64,000 nt of DNA, taken from contig NZ_SMSI01000002.1 in NCBI RefSeq assembly GCF_004354915.1, positions 558,001 through 622,000 on the forward strand. The letters run 5' to 3'. This document shows, one piece after another, positions 57,166 through 64,000 of the stretch; the stretch's first letter is position 1; the number at the start of each line of letters is the position of its first letter. The notes beneath the pieces are model-generated. The model saw nothing but the letters and a program-made list of their open reading frames with translations. It was not told where the DNA came from and did not search any database. This DNA comes from Pseudohoeflea suaedae (GTDB taxonomy: Bacteria > Pseudomonadota > Alphaproteobacteria > Rhizobiales > Rhizobiaceae). A program made the translations under genes and the position numbers.

Positions 57166-58506
57166 ATGCCGACGAACATCACCATGCCGGCCCTGTCTCC
57201 GACGATGGAGGAGGGCAACCTCGCAAAGTGGCTCGTCAAGGAAGGCGACAAGATCGGCCCGGGCGACGTCATCGCCGAAATCGAAACCGACAAGGCGACG
57301 ATGGAAGTCGAAGCCGTCGATGAGGGCACCATCGCCAAGATCCTCGTCGAAGCCGGTACCGAAGGCGTGAAGGTCAACGCGGTTATCGCCATCCTCGCCG
57401 AGGAAGGCGAAGACGTGGCCGAAGCAGCGAAAGGCGGTGGCTCCTCCGAGAAGAAGGAAGAGCCCAAGGCCGAGGCTTCCAAGCCGGACGCGGCTGCCGC
57501 CGGAGCTTCCGAGGCTGCCAAGCCGATTGCCGACAAGGCGCCGGCCTCGGCAACGCCGGCACCGGTTTCGGGCGGCGAACGCGTCTTTTCCTCGCCGCTG
57601 GCCCGTCGTCTTGCCAAGGACGCCGGCCTCGATCTCGGCTCGGTCAAGGGGTCAGGCCCGCATGGCCGCGTGATCAAGCGCGACGTGGAGACAGCCATTG
57701 CCGATGGCGGCGCGAAGAAGGCTGATACCGGCAAGGGTGCCGGCGCGGCCGCACCGACTGCCCAGCCGATGTCGACCGATGCCGTTCTCAAGCTGTTTCC
57801 GGAAGGGTCCTACGAACTCGTCAAGCATGACGGCATGCGCAAGACCATTGCCCGCCGTCTCGTCGAGGCCAAGCAGACGATCCCGCATTTCTATGTGTCG
57901 GTCGACTGCGAACTCGACAAGCTTCTGGCCCTTCGTGCCCAGATCAATGCCGCGGCTCCGCGCAAGGATGACCGTCCGGCCTACAAGGTCTCGGTCAACG
58001 ACATGATCATCAAGGCCTGGGCCATGGCGCTGCGCGACGTGCCGGATGCCAACGTGTCCTGGACCGAGGAGAACATGATCCACCACAAGCACGCCGATGT
58101 CGGTGTTGCCGTCTCCATCCCGGGCGGCCTCATCACGCCGATCGTGCGGGCGGCGGAAGAGAAGACCATTTCGGCGATCTCCAAGGAGATGCACGATCTC
58201 GGCCGGCGCGCCAAGGATCGCAAGCTCAAGCCCGAGGAATATCAGGGCGGCACCACCGCGGTGTCGAACATGGGCATGATGGGCGTGAAGGATTTCGTCG
58301 CCGTCATCAACCCGCCGCATGCCAGCATTCTGGCGATCGGTTCGGGCGAGCCGCGGGCCGTGGTCAAGGATGGCGAGGTCAAGATCGCGACGGTCATGAC
58401 CGTGACGCTTTCGACCGACCATCGCTGCGTCGACGGCGCGCTCGGGGCGGAAGTTCTCGGCGCCTTCAAGACCTATATCGAAAACCCGATGGGCATGCTG
58501 GTCTAG
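57166..58506 (+). CDS. pdhC: dihydrolipoyl acetyltransferase (PDH E2)
   Basis: 446-residue E2 core of PDH. One lipoyl domain (1-80, Lys near 43), a linker, the E3/E1-binding peripheral domain (about 140-178; [32 protein letters not shown]) and the catalytic acetyltransferase domain (about 215-446) with the terminal [16 protein letters not shown] signature containing His and Asp. It transfers acetyl from lipoamide to CoA. It begins 12 nt after pdhB with a GAGGAGCG site. E3 follows 1.4 kb downstream as lpdA. Confidence 0.97.
   Translation: MPTNITMPALSPTMEEGNLAKWLVKEGDKIGPGDVIAEIETDKATMEVEAVDEGTIAKILVEAGTEGVKVNAVIAILAEEGEDVAEAAKGGGSSEKKEEPKAEASKPDAAAAGASEAAKPIADKAPASATPAPVSGGERVFSSPLARRLAKDAGLDLGSVKGSGPHGRVIKRDVETAIADGGAKKADTGKGAGAAAPTAQPMSTDAVLKLFPEGSYELVKHDGMRKTIARRLVEAKQTIPHFYVSVDCELDKLLALRAQINAAAPRKDDRPAYKVSVNDMIIKAWAMALRDVPDANVSWTEENMIHHKHADVGVAVSIPGGLITPIVRAAEEKTISAISKEMHDLGRRAKDRKLKPEEYQGGTTAVSNMGMMGVKDFVAVINPPHASILAIGSGEPRAVVKDGEVKIATVMTVTLSTDHRCVDGALGAEVLGAFKTYIENPMGMLV
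57286..57320 (+). repeat. 35-base repeat shared with pdhB (copy 2)
   Basis: Identical to 55870-55904. It lies at the lipoylated Lys of the E2 lipoyl domain. Strong selection on protein sequence explains part of the identity, but identical synonymous positions also suggest gene conversion. Confidence 0.9.
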
Positions 58507-58564
58507 GGATCGTCGAGCCGGCTGGTCCGGCCCGCGGATCTTCGAAAAATCGCAGGAGGCGACA

Positions 58565-59122
58565 ATGGCGTCACGGGGACATGAGAGCCTTGGCAGAAGC
58601 TGGGTCTGGATGGCGGTGCTTGCCGCCATCTCGATCCTCGGCGGCATTTTCGCGCTCCTCGATCCGTTTGCGGCAACCCTTGCCGCCGTCCTCATGGCCG
58701 GCTGGTTCTTCGCCATCCTCGGAGCCATCCAGGTCTTTCATGCCTTCAGCGTGCGCCGCTGGTCGGGCTTCATCTGGACGCTCGGGCTTGGCGTTCTGGG
58801 GCTTATTCTCGGCGTCATGCTGATTGCGCGCCCGCTTGAGGGGGCCGTGTCGCTCACGCTCGTCGTGGCGGTCCTGTTCCTTCTGACCGGAGCGCTCAAG
58901 ACCATGTTCTCCCTGGCTGCGCGTCCCGTGAAGGGCTGGGGCTGGGCTCTGTTCTCCGGCGTCATCTCGCTCCTTCTGGGCGTGGCGATCCTCGGATATT
59001 TTCCAGACGCGGCACAGAGCGTTCTCGGCATTCTCCTCGGTGTCGAACTGTTGTCGAACGGCATTCTCTTCCTCTTCATGGCGCTCGGTTTGAGGAAGCT
59101 GACCGCCGATGGCTTGCTTTAG
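58565..59122 (+). CDS. HdeD family (DUF308) membrane protein
   Basis: 185-residue protein with about six hydrophobic helices starting near residue 12, matching the DUF308/HdeD family. E. coli HdeD is linked to acid resistance at high cell density; the mechanism is unknown. A CAGGAGGCGAC ribosome site precedes the ATG. It sits 58 nt after pdhC and 9 nt before the SGNH hydrolase gene, so it is probably transcribed with the PDH genes, which is not obviously explained by its role. Confidence 0.85.
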   Translation: MASRGHESLGRSWVWMAVLAAISILGGIFALLDPFAATLAAVLMAGWFFAILGAIQVFHAFSVRRWSGFIWTLGLGVLGLILGVMLIARPLEGAVSLTLVVAVLFLLTGALKTMFSLAARPVKGWGWALFSGVISLLLGVAILGYFPDAAQSVLGILLGVELLSNGILFLFMALGLRKLTADGLL

Positions 59123-59131
59123 GTATCGCGG

Positions 59132-59773
59132 ATGAAGACGGTTCTCGCATATGGCGATTCACTGACCTGGGGTTCGGATGCCGAAACCGGCGGCCGTCAT
59201 GCTTTCGACGATCTCTGGCCCAGTGTCCTGCAGGCCGGCTTGAACGGAAAGGCCCGTGTCTTTGCCGATGGCCTCAGGGGCCGCACGACGGCCTATGACG
59301 AGCATCTGGCCGATTGCGACCGCAACGGCGCGCGCACGCTGCCGACGTCGCTCTACACGCATGCGCCGCTCGATCTCGTGATCATCATGCTCGGCGCCAA
59401 CGACATGAAGCCGCATATCGCCGGCACGGCAATTGCCGCCATGCAGGGTATGCGCCGGCTGATCTCGATCGTGAAGAACCACAATCCCGGAACCGGCGAC
59501 GACAGCCGGCCTGACCTGCTGATCGTCGCGCCGCCGCCTCTGTGCGAGACGGCCGACCCGGAATTTGCCGGCATGTTCGCAGGCGGCATCAAGCAGTCGC
59601 AGATGCTCTCCTCGCTCTATGCGGATCTCGCCGACGAGCAGGGCGTGGGCTTTTTCGACGCCAGTTCCGTGGCCGAGACCACGCCGATCGACGGGGTGCA
59701 TCTGGATGCGGCCAATACGCGGGCGATCGGCAAGGCGCTGATTCCTGTGACGACGGTGATGCTCGGCCTCTGA
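59132..59773 (+). CDS. SGNH/GDSL hydrolase (arylesterase-like)
   Basis: 213-residue cytosolic SGNH hydrolase. The four blocks are visible: AYGDSLTWGSD (6-16, catalytic Ser9-Asp region), GLRG (Gly, about 47-50), LGANDMK (Asn, about 86-92) and DGVHLDAA (catalytic Asp-His, about 189-196). There is no signal peptide. It is related to the rhizobial acyl/aryl esterases (for example those with perhydrolase or acetyl-ester activity); the natural substrate is unknown. The position between pdhC and lpdA is shared with other rhizobia as I recall. Confidence 0.9.
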   Translation: MKTVLAYGDSLTWGSDAETGGRHAFDDLWPSVLQAGLNGKARVFADGLRGRTTAYDEHLADCDRNGARTLPTSLYTHAPLDLVIIMLGANDMKPHIAGTAIAAMQGMRRLISIVKNHNPGTGDDSRPDLLIVAPPPLCETADPEFAGMFAGGIKQSQMLSSLYADLADEQGVGFFDASSVAETTPIDGVHLDAANTRAIGKALIPVTTVMLGL

Positions 59774-59933
59774 CGGGGGCGAGAGGATGGAATTCCCCGT
59801 CTGTCCGGGGGCAGGGACAAAATCGCGGGCGCCCTTCATCCGGACAGAGACAGTTGAGACATACCAGAAAATGGCTGCTCCCGAAGCGGCCCGGATCCTG
59901 ACCAGCGGATCATGAACGAGAGGAAACGCGACA

Positions 59934-61382
59934 ATGGCTGACACTTCCTACGACATAATCATCATCGGGTCCGGCCCGGGAGGATATATCGCCGCCATCC
60001 GTGCCGCGCAGCTCGGCATGAAGACCGCTGTCGTCGAACGCGAGCATCTGGCCGGCATCTGCTCCAACTGGGGCTGCATCCCGACCAAGGCGCTCCTGCG
60101 TTCCGCCGAGATCCTGCACTATGCGCAGCATCCCGGTGATTACGGCGTGAAGATTTCCGGCGAGGTGACGCCGGATCTCGAAGCCATCGTCAAGCGTTCC
60201 CGCGGCATTGCCGCGCGCATGAACACCGGCGTCGGCTTCCTGATGAAGAAGAACAAGGTCGACGTGATCTGGGGCGAGGCGAAGGTCACCAAGGCCGGCG
60301 AAGTGGTTGTGACCGAGACGAAGAAGAAGCCGGTCGAACCGCAGGTGCCGAAGCCCAAGAACACGCTCGGGCCGGGCACCTACAAGGCCAAGCACATCGT
60401 GATCGCCACCGGTGCGCGTCCGCGTGCGTTGCCGGGGCTGGAGCCGGACGGTGAACTGATCTGGACCTATTTCGAGGCGATGAAGCCGGCGAAGATGCCG
60501 AAGTCGCTGATCGTCATGGGCTCGGGCGCCATCGGTATCGAGTTCGCCTCCTTCTACCGCACCATGGGTGTGGATGTGACCGTGGTCGAGGTCATGAAGT
60601 CGGTCATGCCGGTCGAGGACGTGGAAATCTCCGGCATCGCCAAGAAGCAGTTCGAGAAGCAGGGCATGAAGATCCATCTCGAGGCCAAGGTCACCAAGGT
60701 CGAAAAGGGCAAGGATCAGATCACCGCCCATGTCGAGATGAAGGACGGAAAGGTCGAGAAGATCACCGCCGACCGGATGATCTCGGCCGTGGGCGTGCAG
60801 GCCAATATCGAGGGTATCGGGCTCGAGGAAGCCGGCGTGAAGACCGATCGCGGCTTCATCGTGATCGACGGCTACGGCAAGACCAGTGTCGAAGGCATCT
60901 ATGCCATCGGCGACGTGGCCGGCCCGCCGCTGCTCGCCCACAAGGCCGAGCACGAAGCCGTCATCTGCGTCGAGAAGATTGCCGGCGTGAAGGGCGTTCA
61001 CCCGATGGACAAGGGCAAGATCCCGGGCTGCACCTATTGCCATCCGCAGGTTGCCTCCGTCGGCCTCACCGAGGCGAAGGCGAAAGAGCAGGGTCGCGAT
61101 ATCCGCGTCGGCCGCTTCCCCTTCGTCGGCAACGGCAAGGCGGTGGCGCTCGGAGAAGACCAGGGACTGGTCAAGACGATCTTCGACAAGAAGACCGGCG
61201 AACTGCTCGGCGCGCACATGGTGGGCCCGGAAGTCACCGAACTGATCCAGGGCTTTATCGTGGCCATGAACCTCGAAACGACCGAGGAAGAGCTGATGCA
61301 TGCCATCTTCCCGCATCCGACCATTTCGGAGACGATGAAGGAAAGCGTGCTCGACGCCTACGGCCGTGCGCTGAACATGTAG
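59934..61382 (+). CDS. lpdA: dihydrolipoyl dehydrogenase (E3)
   Basis: 482-residue flavoprotein reoxidising dihydrolipoamide with NAD+. The FAD fold IIIIGSGPGGYIAAIRAA (8-25), redox-active disulfide Cys43-x4-Cys48 in GICSNWGCIPTKALL, NAD fold VMGSGAIGIEFASFY (about 192-206), YAIGDVAGPPLLAHKA, and the C-terminal HPTISE with the catalytic His are all present. The basic insertion near 119-135 (KKKPVEPQVPKPK) is characteristic of this alphaproteobacterial PDH-linked E3. A 160-base gap upstream has no obvious promoter. Confidence 0.97.
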   Translation: MADTSYDIIIIGSGPGGYIAAIRAAQLGMKTAVVEREHLAGICSNWGCIPTKALLRSAEILHYAQHPGDYGVKISGEVTPDLEAIVKRSRGIAARMNTGVGFLMKKNKVDVIWGEAKVTKAGEVVVTETKKKPVEPQVPKPKNTLGPGTYKAKHIVIATGARPRALPGLEPDGELIWTYFEAMKPAKMPKSLIVMGSGAIGIEFASFYRTMGVDVTVVEVMKSVMPVEDVEISGIAKKQFEKQGMKIHLEAKVTKVEKGKDQITAHVEMKDGKVEKITADRMISAVGVQANIEGIGLEEAGVKTDRGFIVIDGYGKTSVEGIYAIGDVAGPPLLAHKAEHEAVICVEKIAGVKGVHPMDKGKIPGCTYCHPQVASVGLTEAKAKEQGRDIRVGRFPFVGNGKAVALGEDQGLVKTIFDKKTGELLGAHMVGPEVTELIQGFIVAMNLETTEEELMHAIFPHPTISETMKESVLDAYGRALNM

Positions 61383-61459
61383 GCCGGATCCAGCCGCCCG
61401 ATGACAATCGTCTCCTGCAAAGAGCAGATCTTTCACGCTTCCCCTGCATGGGGGAACAT

Positions 61460-61484
61460 GGAACAATTGTCACATCCGTCCGTT
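61460..61484 (+). promoter_or_regulatory. EcfG-type (general stress response) promoter
   Basis: GGAAC (61460-61464), exactly 16 bases, CGTT (61481-61484). This is the consensus of EcfG sigma factor promoters in Alphaproteobacteria. The expected start near 61490 gives a leader of about 30 nt before the glsB-like stress gene. Another GGAAC at 61453 is not at consensus spacing. Confidence 0.75.
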
Positions 61485-61521
61485 AGGTCCGTAGACTTGA
61501 CCCTGTTTACTGGAGGCGGAA

Positions 61522-61776
61522 ATGGATCTGAACGGCGTTGGTATCCTCGGAGCCATCATCATCGGCGGACTGGCCGGTTGGCTGGCCGAGAAATTCATGA
61601 AGAGCGACATGGGCATCTTCATGAATATCATACTGGGCATCATTGGTGCTGCGGCGCTGAACTTCGTTCTGAGCCTGCTCGGCATCTATACCGGCACCGG
61701 ACTGCTGGTCTATCTGATCGTCGGCTTCATCGGCGCGTGCCTGCTGATCGCGATTGCGCGCGCCGTCAGGCGGTAG
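61522..61776 (+). CDS. GlsB/YeaQ/YmgE family stress response membrane protein
   Basis: 84-residue membrane protein with three hydrophobic helices (about 6-22, 32-52, 57-78) and the family opening GAIIIGGLAGWLAEKFM. GlsB/YeaQ/YmgE proteins (transglycosylase-associated family) are induced by stress in many bacteria, but their biochemical role is unknown. The EcfG-type promoter 38 bases upstream and a good GGAGGCGG ribosome site support regulation by the general stress response, with its own terminator downstream. Confidence 0.93.
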   Translation: MDLNGVGILGAIIIGGLAGWLAEKFMKSDMGIFMNIILGIIGAAALNFVLSLLGIYTGTGLLVYLIVGFIGACLLIAIARAVRR

Positions 61777-61818
61777 CCGGCCGGACTTCCGACACACAGA
61801 CACTGAAAATACCCTTTG

Positions 61819-61853
61819 AAGTCAGGCTGCCCTCGCGGGTGGCCTGACTTTTT
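61819..61853 (+). terminator. Rho-independent terminator after the glsB-like gene
   Basis: AAGTCAGGC (61819-61827) pairs with GCCTGACTT (61842-61850), inner CCC/GGG pairs close a TCGC loop, and T residues follow to 61853. It is only 56 bases before the lipA start. Its right arm could overlap a lipA -35 (CCTGAC, 61843-61848) with TATATT at 61867-61872 as -10. Confidence 0.88.
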
Positions 61854-61908
61854 GCGTTTGGCTGATTATATTGGGCCTAACGTCGAACGAGACGAAAGAT
61901 TGAATGCA

Positions 61909-62880
61909 ATGGTTACGATTCTCGACACCACGAAAGACGCCGCAAAGCGCGTCCGGCATCCCGAAAAGGCGCATCGCCCGGATACGGAGATCAAGCGCAA
62001 GCCCGAATGGATCCGCGTCAAGGCGCCGACATCCCAAGGCTACAAGGACACGCGCAAGATCGTGAAGGAGAACAATCTCGTCACCGTGTGCGAGGAAGCG
62101 GGCTGCCCCAATATCGGAGAGTGCTGGGACAAGAAGCACGCGACCTTCATGATCATGGGCGAGATCTGCACGCGCGCCTGCGCCTTCTGCAACGTGATCA
62201 CCGGCCGGCCCAACGCGCTTGACGCCGAAGAGCCTGCGAATGTTGCCCGCGCGGTTGCCGAAATGGGCCTCAACCACGTGGTCATCACCTCGGTCGATCG
62301 TGACGATCTGGAAGATGGTGGCGCGCAGCATTTCGTCGATGTCATCCGCGCCATCCGGGCGGCCACGCCGGCCACCACAATCGAGATCCTGACGCCGGAC
62401 TTCCTGCGCAAGCCGGGGGCGCTCGAAAAGGTCGTGGCCGCCAGGCCCGACGTCTTCAACCATAATCTCGAAACCGTGCCTTCGAACTATCTGACGGTCC
62501 GTCCCGGCGCGCGCTACTTCCACTCGATCCGTCTTCTTCAGCGGGTCAAGGAGCTCGATCCGACCATGTTCACCAAGTCGGGCATCATGGTGGGCCTTGG
62601 CGAGACCCGCAACGAAGTGCTCCAGCTGATGGACGACCTGCGCGTGGCGGATGTCGATTTCCTGACGATCGGCCAGTATCTGCAGCCGACCCGCAAGCAC
62701 CACGAGGTCAAGGACTTCGTCACGCCGGATCAGTTCAAGAGCTACGAGACGACGGCGTATTCCAAGGGCTTCCTGATGGTGTCCGCCAGCCCGCTGACGC
62801 GTTCCTCGCACCATGCCGGCGACGATTTCGCCCGTCTGCGCGCCGCGCGCGAGGCCAAGCTCGCAGCACTCGCTGGTTAA
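61909..62880 (+). CDS. lipA: lipoyl synthase
   Basis: 323-residue radical SAM enzyme inserting two sulfurs into octanoyl-E2 domains. The auxiliary cluster cysteines are Cys61, Cys66 and Cys72 ([12 protein letters not shown]). The radical SAM motif CTRACAFC supplies Cys87, Cys91 and Cys94. The C-terminal [11 protein letters not shown] contains the conserved Arg-Ser-Ser. Its substrates include the PDH lipoyl domains encoded just upstream. The ATG at 61909 is the first that leaves a normal-length protein. It is followed 5 nt later by the coq10/ratA gene. Confidence 0.98.
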   Translation: MVTILDTTKDAAKRVRHPEKAHRPDTEIKRKPEWIRVKAPTSQGYKDTRKIVKENNLVTVCEEAGCPNIGECWDKKHATFMIMGEICTRACAFCNVITGRPNALDAEEPANVARAVAEMGLNHVVITSVDRDDLEDGGAQHFVDVIRAIRAATPATTIEILTPDFLRKPGALEKVVAARPDVFNHNLETVPSNYLTVRPGARYFHSIRLLQRVKELDPTMFTKSGIMVGLGETRNEVLQLMDDLRVADVDFLTIGQYLQPTRKHHEVKDFVTPDQFKSYETTAYSKGFLMVSASPLTRSSHHAGDDFARLRAAREAKLAALAG

Positions 62881-62885
62881 GTTTC

Positions 62886-63347
62886 GTGCCCCAGTTCGAA
62901 ACGACGCGAAAAGTCGTCCATTCACCGCGCCAGATGTTCGATCTGGTGGCCGACGTCGAGCGATATCCGGAATTTCTGCCGCTGTGCGAGGCGCTGACCG
63001 TCCGCTCGCGCAAGGAGCGTGACGGGCGCACATTGCTGATTGCCGACATGACGGTGGGATACAAGGCGATCCGCGAGACGTTTACCAGCCAGGTGCTTCT
63101 CAAGCCCGACGATCTCGCCATCGAGGTCAAATATGTCGATGGGCCTTTCCGCTATCTCGACAATCGCTGGACCTTCAAGCCGGAAGAGAACGGATCGGCC
63201 ATCCATTTCTTCATCGACTACGAGTTCCGCAGCCGCATTCTCGGCGGTCTGATGGGATCGATGTTCGACCGGGCGTTCCGCATGTTTGCGGAAGCTTTCG
63301 AGAAGCGGGCCGATGACGTTTATGGTCGTCCCGACGCGGCGAGCTAG
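62886..63347 (+). CDS. Coq10/RatA family START-domain protein
   Basis: 153-residue protein of the polyketide cyclase/START-like fold. It starts with GTG at 62886 (MPQFETTRKV), then DLVADVERYPEFLPLC (about 19-34), a hallmark shared by mitochondrial Coq10 and bacterial RatA, and YEFRSRILGGLMGSMFDRAF (about 111-130). Coq10 binds ubiquinone and aids its use; E. coli RatA was described as a ribosome-associated toxin but has no antitoxin here, so I favour the Coq10-type role. It is 5 nt after lipA, so co-transcribed. Its 3' end overlaps the convergent pncC by 4 nt. Confidence 0.9.
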   Translation: MPQFETTRKVVHSPRQMFDLVADVERYPEFLPLCEALTVRSRKERDGRTLLIADMTVGYKAIRETFTSQVLLKPDDLAIEVKYVDGPFRYLDNRWTFKPEENGSAIHFFIDYEFRSRILGGLMGSMFDRAFRMFAEAFEKRADDVYGRPDAAS

Positions 63348-63874
63348 GCGTTGTCCTCCTCGAAGCGCTCGATGAGGGCTTCGAGGGTCGCATGTACGGT
63401 CGCGGCGCGAATAAGATCGCGCGGCCAGTCCTCGTTCCAGCGCAGTTCCGCCGCTTCGGCGTCGCCATCTCGCGCCGCCAGTCCCATGTAGACGAGGCCG
63501 ACGGGCTTTGCGGCAGTTCCACCACCGGGACCGGCAATACCCGTGACAGAGACCGCATATTGCGCATTGGAAAGGGCGAGTGCGCCGGCGGCCATTTCGA
63601 CCGCCGTGACCGGCGACACTGCGCCATGGGTGTCGAGCGTCTGTGGCCTGACGCCCAGCATGTCCACCTTGGCGGCGTTCGAATAGGTGACGAAGCCGCG
63701 GTCGAAGACGGCCGAGGAGCCGGCAATCTCGGTGATCATCCCGGCGATCAGCCCGCCGGTGCAGGATTCGGCGGTCGCAATCATCGTGCCGGCCGTGGCG
63801 AAGCGCGCAACGATCTGTGCCGCCAGTTCGCGGCAGTCGTCGAGGATTGCGGCTGCGTCCTTCTCATGCGTCAT
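63344..63874 (-). CDS. pncC: CinA family nicotinamide-nucleotide amidohydrolase
   Basis: 176-residue stand-alone CinA C-terminal domain (PncC), which deamidates nicotinamide mononucleotide to nicotinate mononucleotide in NAD salvage. [21 protein letters not shown] (about 33-53) with the catalytic Ser, [16 protein letters not shown] (about 60-75) and [21 protein letters not shown] (about 108-128) are the family marks. No N-terminal CinA domain is fused. It lies downstream of ispDF: its ATG is inside the ispDF 3' end (11-nt overlap), the order I recall from other rhizobia. Confidence 0.95.
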   Translation of the reverse strand: MTHEKDAAAILDDCRELAAQIVARFATAGTMIATAESCTGGLIAGMITEIAGSSAVFDRGFVTYSNAAKVDMLGVRPQTLDTHGAVSPVTAVEMAAGALALSNAQYAVSVTGIAGPGGGTAAKPVGLVYMGLAARDGDAEAAELRWNEDWPRDLIRAATVHATLEALIERFEEDNA

Positions 63875-64000
63875 CGGCGTTACCGTAATAGACGCTGGCC
63901 GTGGCGATCGCGGCTATGCCCTCGTTTCGGCCTATGAAGCCGAGTTCTTCGTTGGTCGTGGCCTTGACCGAGCAGCGGTCGACCGAAATCCCTATGGCCC
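63864..64000 (-). CDS. ispDF: IspDF bifunctional enzyme, C-terminal end (partial)
   Basis: Minus-strand frame open from the window edge to TGA at 63866-63864. The last 44 codons encode [20 protein letters not shown] followed by [15 protein letters not shown], the conserved C-terminus of IspF (2-C-methyl-D-erythritol 2,4-cyclodiphosphate synthase; KATTTE and GRxEGIA are signatures). In Rhizobiales IspF is fused behind IspD, so I infer the fusion, but only the IspF end is visible here. The gene belongs to the non-mevalonate isoprenoid pathway and ends inside the pncC start. Confidence 0.85.
   Translation of the reverse strand, partial: AIGISVDRCSVKATTNEELGFIGRNEGIAAIATASVYYGNADDA

Noticed and set aside
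55870-57320. Mobile or CRISPR-like repeat because of the 35-base identity
   Set aside because: Both copies are inside the homologous lipoyl domains of pdhB and pdhC and are explained by domain duplication.
59910-61466. Minus-strand open frame of 518 codons opposite lpdA
   Set aside because: His/Asp/Leu-rich antisense translation typical of a mirror frame; lpdA is certain.
62886-63347. Toxin-antitoxin system based on the RatA-like protein
   Set aside because: No RatB or other antitoxin gene is adjacent; the context with lipA fits a Coq10-type housekeeping role.

Overview
The window looks like a chromosomal core segment of an alphaproteobacterium of the order Hyphomicrobiales (Rhizobiales), probably Rhizobiaceae or a close relative. 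Supporting this are high-GC coding DNA and several linkages I know from rhizobia: uppS-cdsA-rseP-bamA-lpxD-fabZ-lpxA-lpxI-lpxB; trpD-trpC-moaC-moeA-lexA; pyrG-kdsA-eno-ftsB; pdhABC-lpdA-lipA. Also consistent are LpxI in place of LpxH, a bifunctional IspDF, a lipoyl domain on PDH E1-beta, a GTTC-N7-GTTC SOS box and an EcfG-type stress promoter. I see no tRNA, rRNA, CRISPR array, insertion sequence, prophage or integrase.

Layout. 1-2.7 kb: minus-strand set of poorly characterised genes (DUF599, DUF3253, DUF1624 acyltransferase, ICMT-like). 2.7-3.4 kb: apparent 33-residue membrane-protein gene with its own promoter and terminator. 3.4-6.9 kb: sdaA, DUF1489, VWA protein and membrane J-domain protein. 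6.9-14.2 kb: SPOR-containing D,D-carboxypeptidase, phasin, clpS-clpA, class D beta-lactamase, AzlC/AzlD pair. 14.2-17.9 kb: minus-strand lipoprotein-like gene, HIT hydrolase, FemAB-like acyltransferase, GDPD and RidA, divergent from eipB. 19-32.1 kb: translation, UMP kinase, isoprenoid, CDP-DAG, RseP, BamA and lipid A genes. 32.2-44.3 kb: gltA, comEC, lexA, moeA, moaC, trpC, trpD, ppiD, tpiA, secG. 44.5-54.6 kb: pyrG, usp/sulP, an FkbM methyltransferase, a second carboxypeptidase, a VOC protein, kdsA, eno, ftsB. 54.7-64 kb: PDH complex genes with an HdeD-like and an SGNH hydrolase gene between, lpdA, glsB-like, lipA, coq10/ratA, pncC and the end of ispDF.

Functionally the centre is envelope building: lipid A (fabZ, lpxD/A/I/B, kdsA), outer-membrane assembly (bamA, rseP, ppiD, secG, eipB), peptidoglycan (uppS, two carboxypeptidases) and phospholipid (cdsA). 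Around it lies central carbon metabolism: serine to pyruvate (SdaA), glycolysis (TpiA, Eno), PDH with its own lipoate synthase, and citrate synthase. Genes are tightly packed with many 1-4 nt stop/start overlaps, and most intergenic terminators are easy to see.

Most of the window is ordinary core genome and I found no clear new multi-gene system. The leads most worth a second look are the small membrane-protein gene at 3.05 kb, the DUF1489-VWA-J-domain module, a 15-base motif shared by the phasin and SulP upstream regions, the histone-like tail of ClpA, and a chromosomal class D beta-lactamase directly behind clpA.
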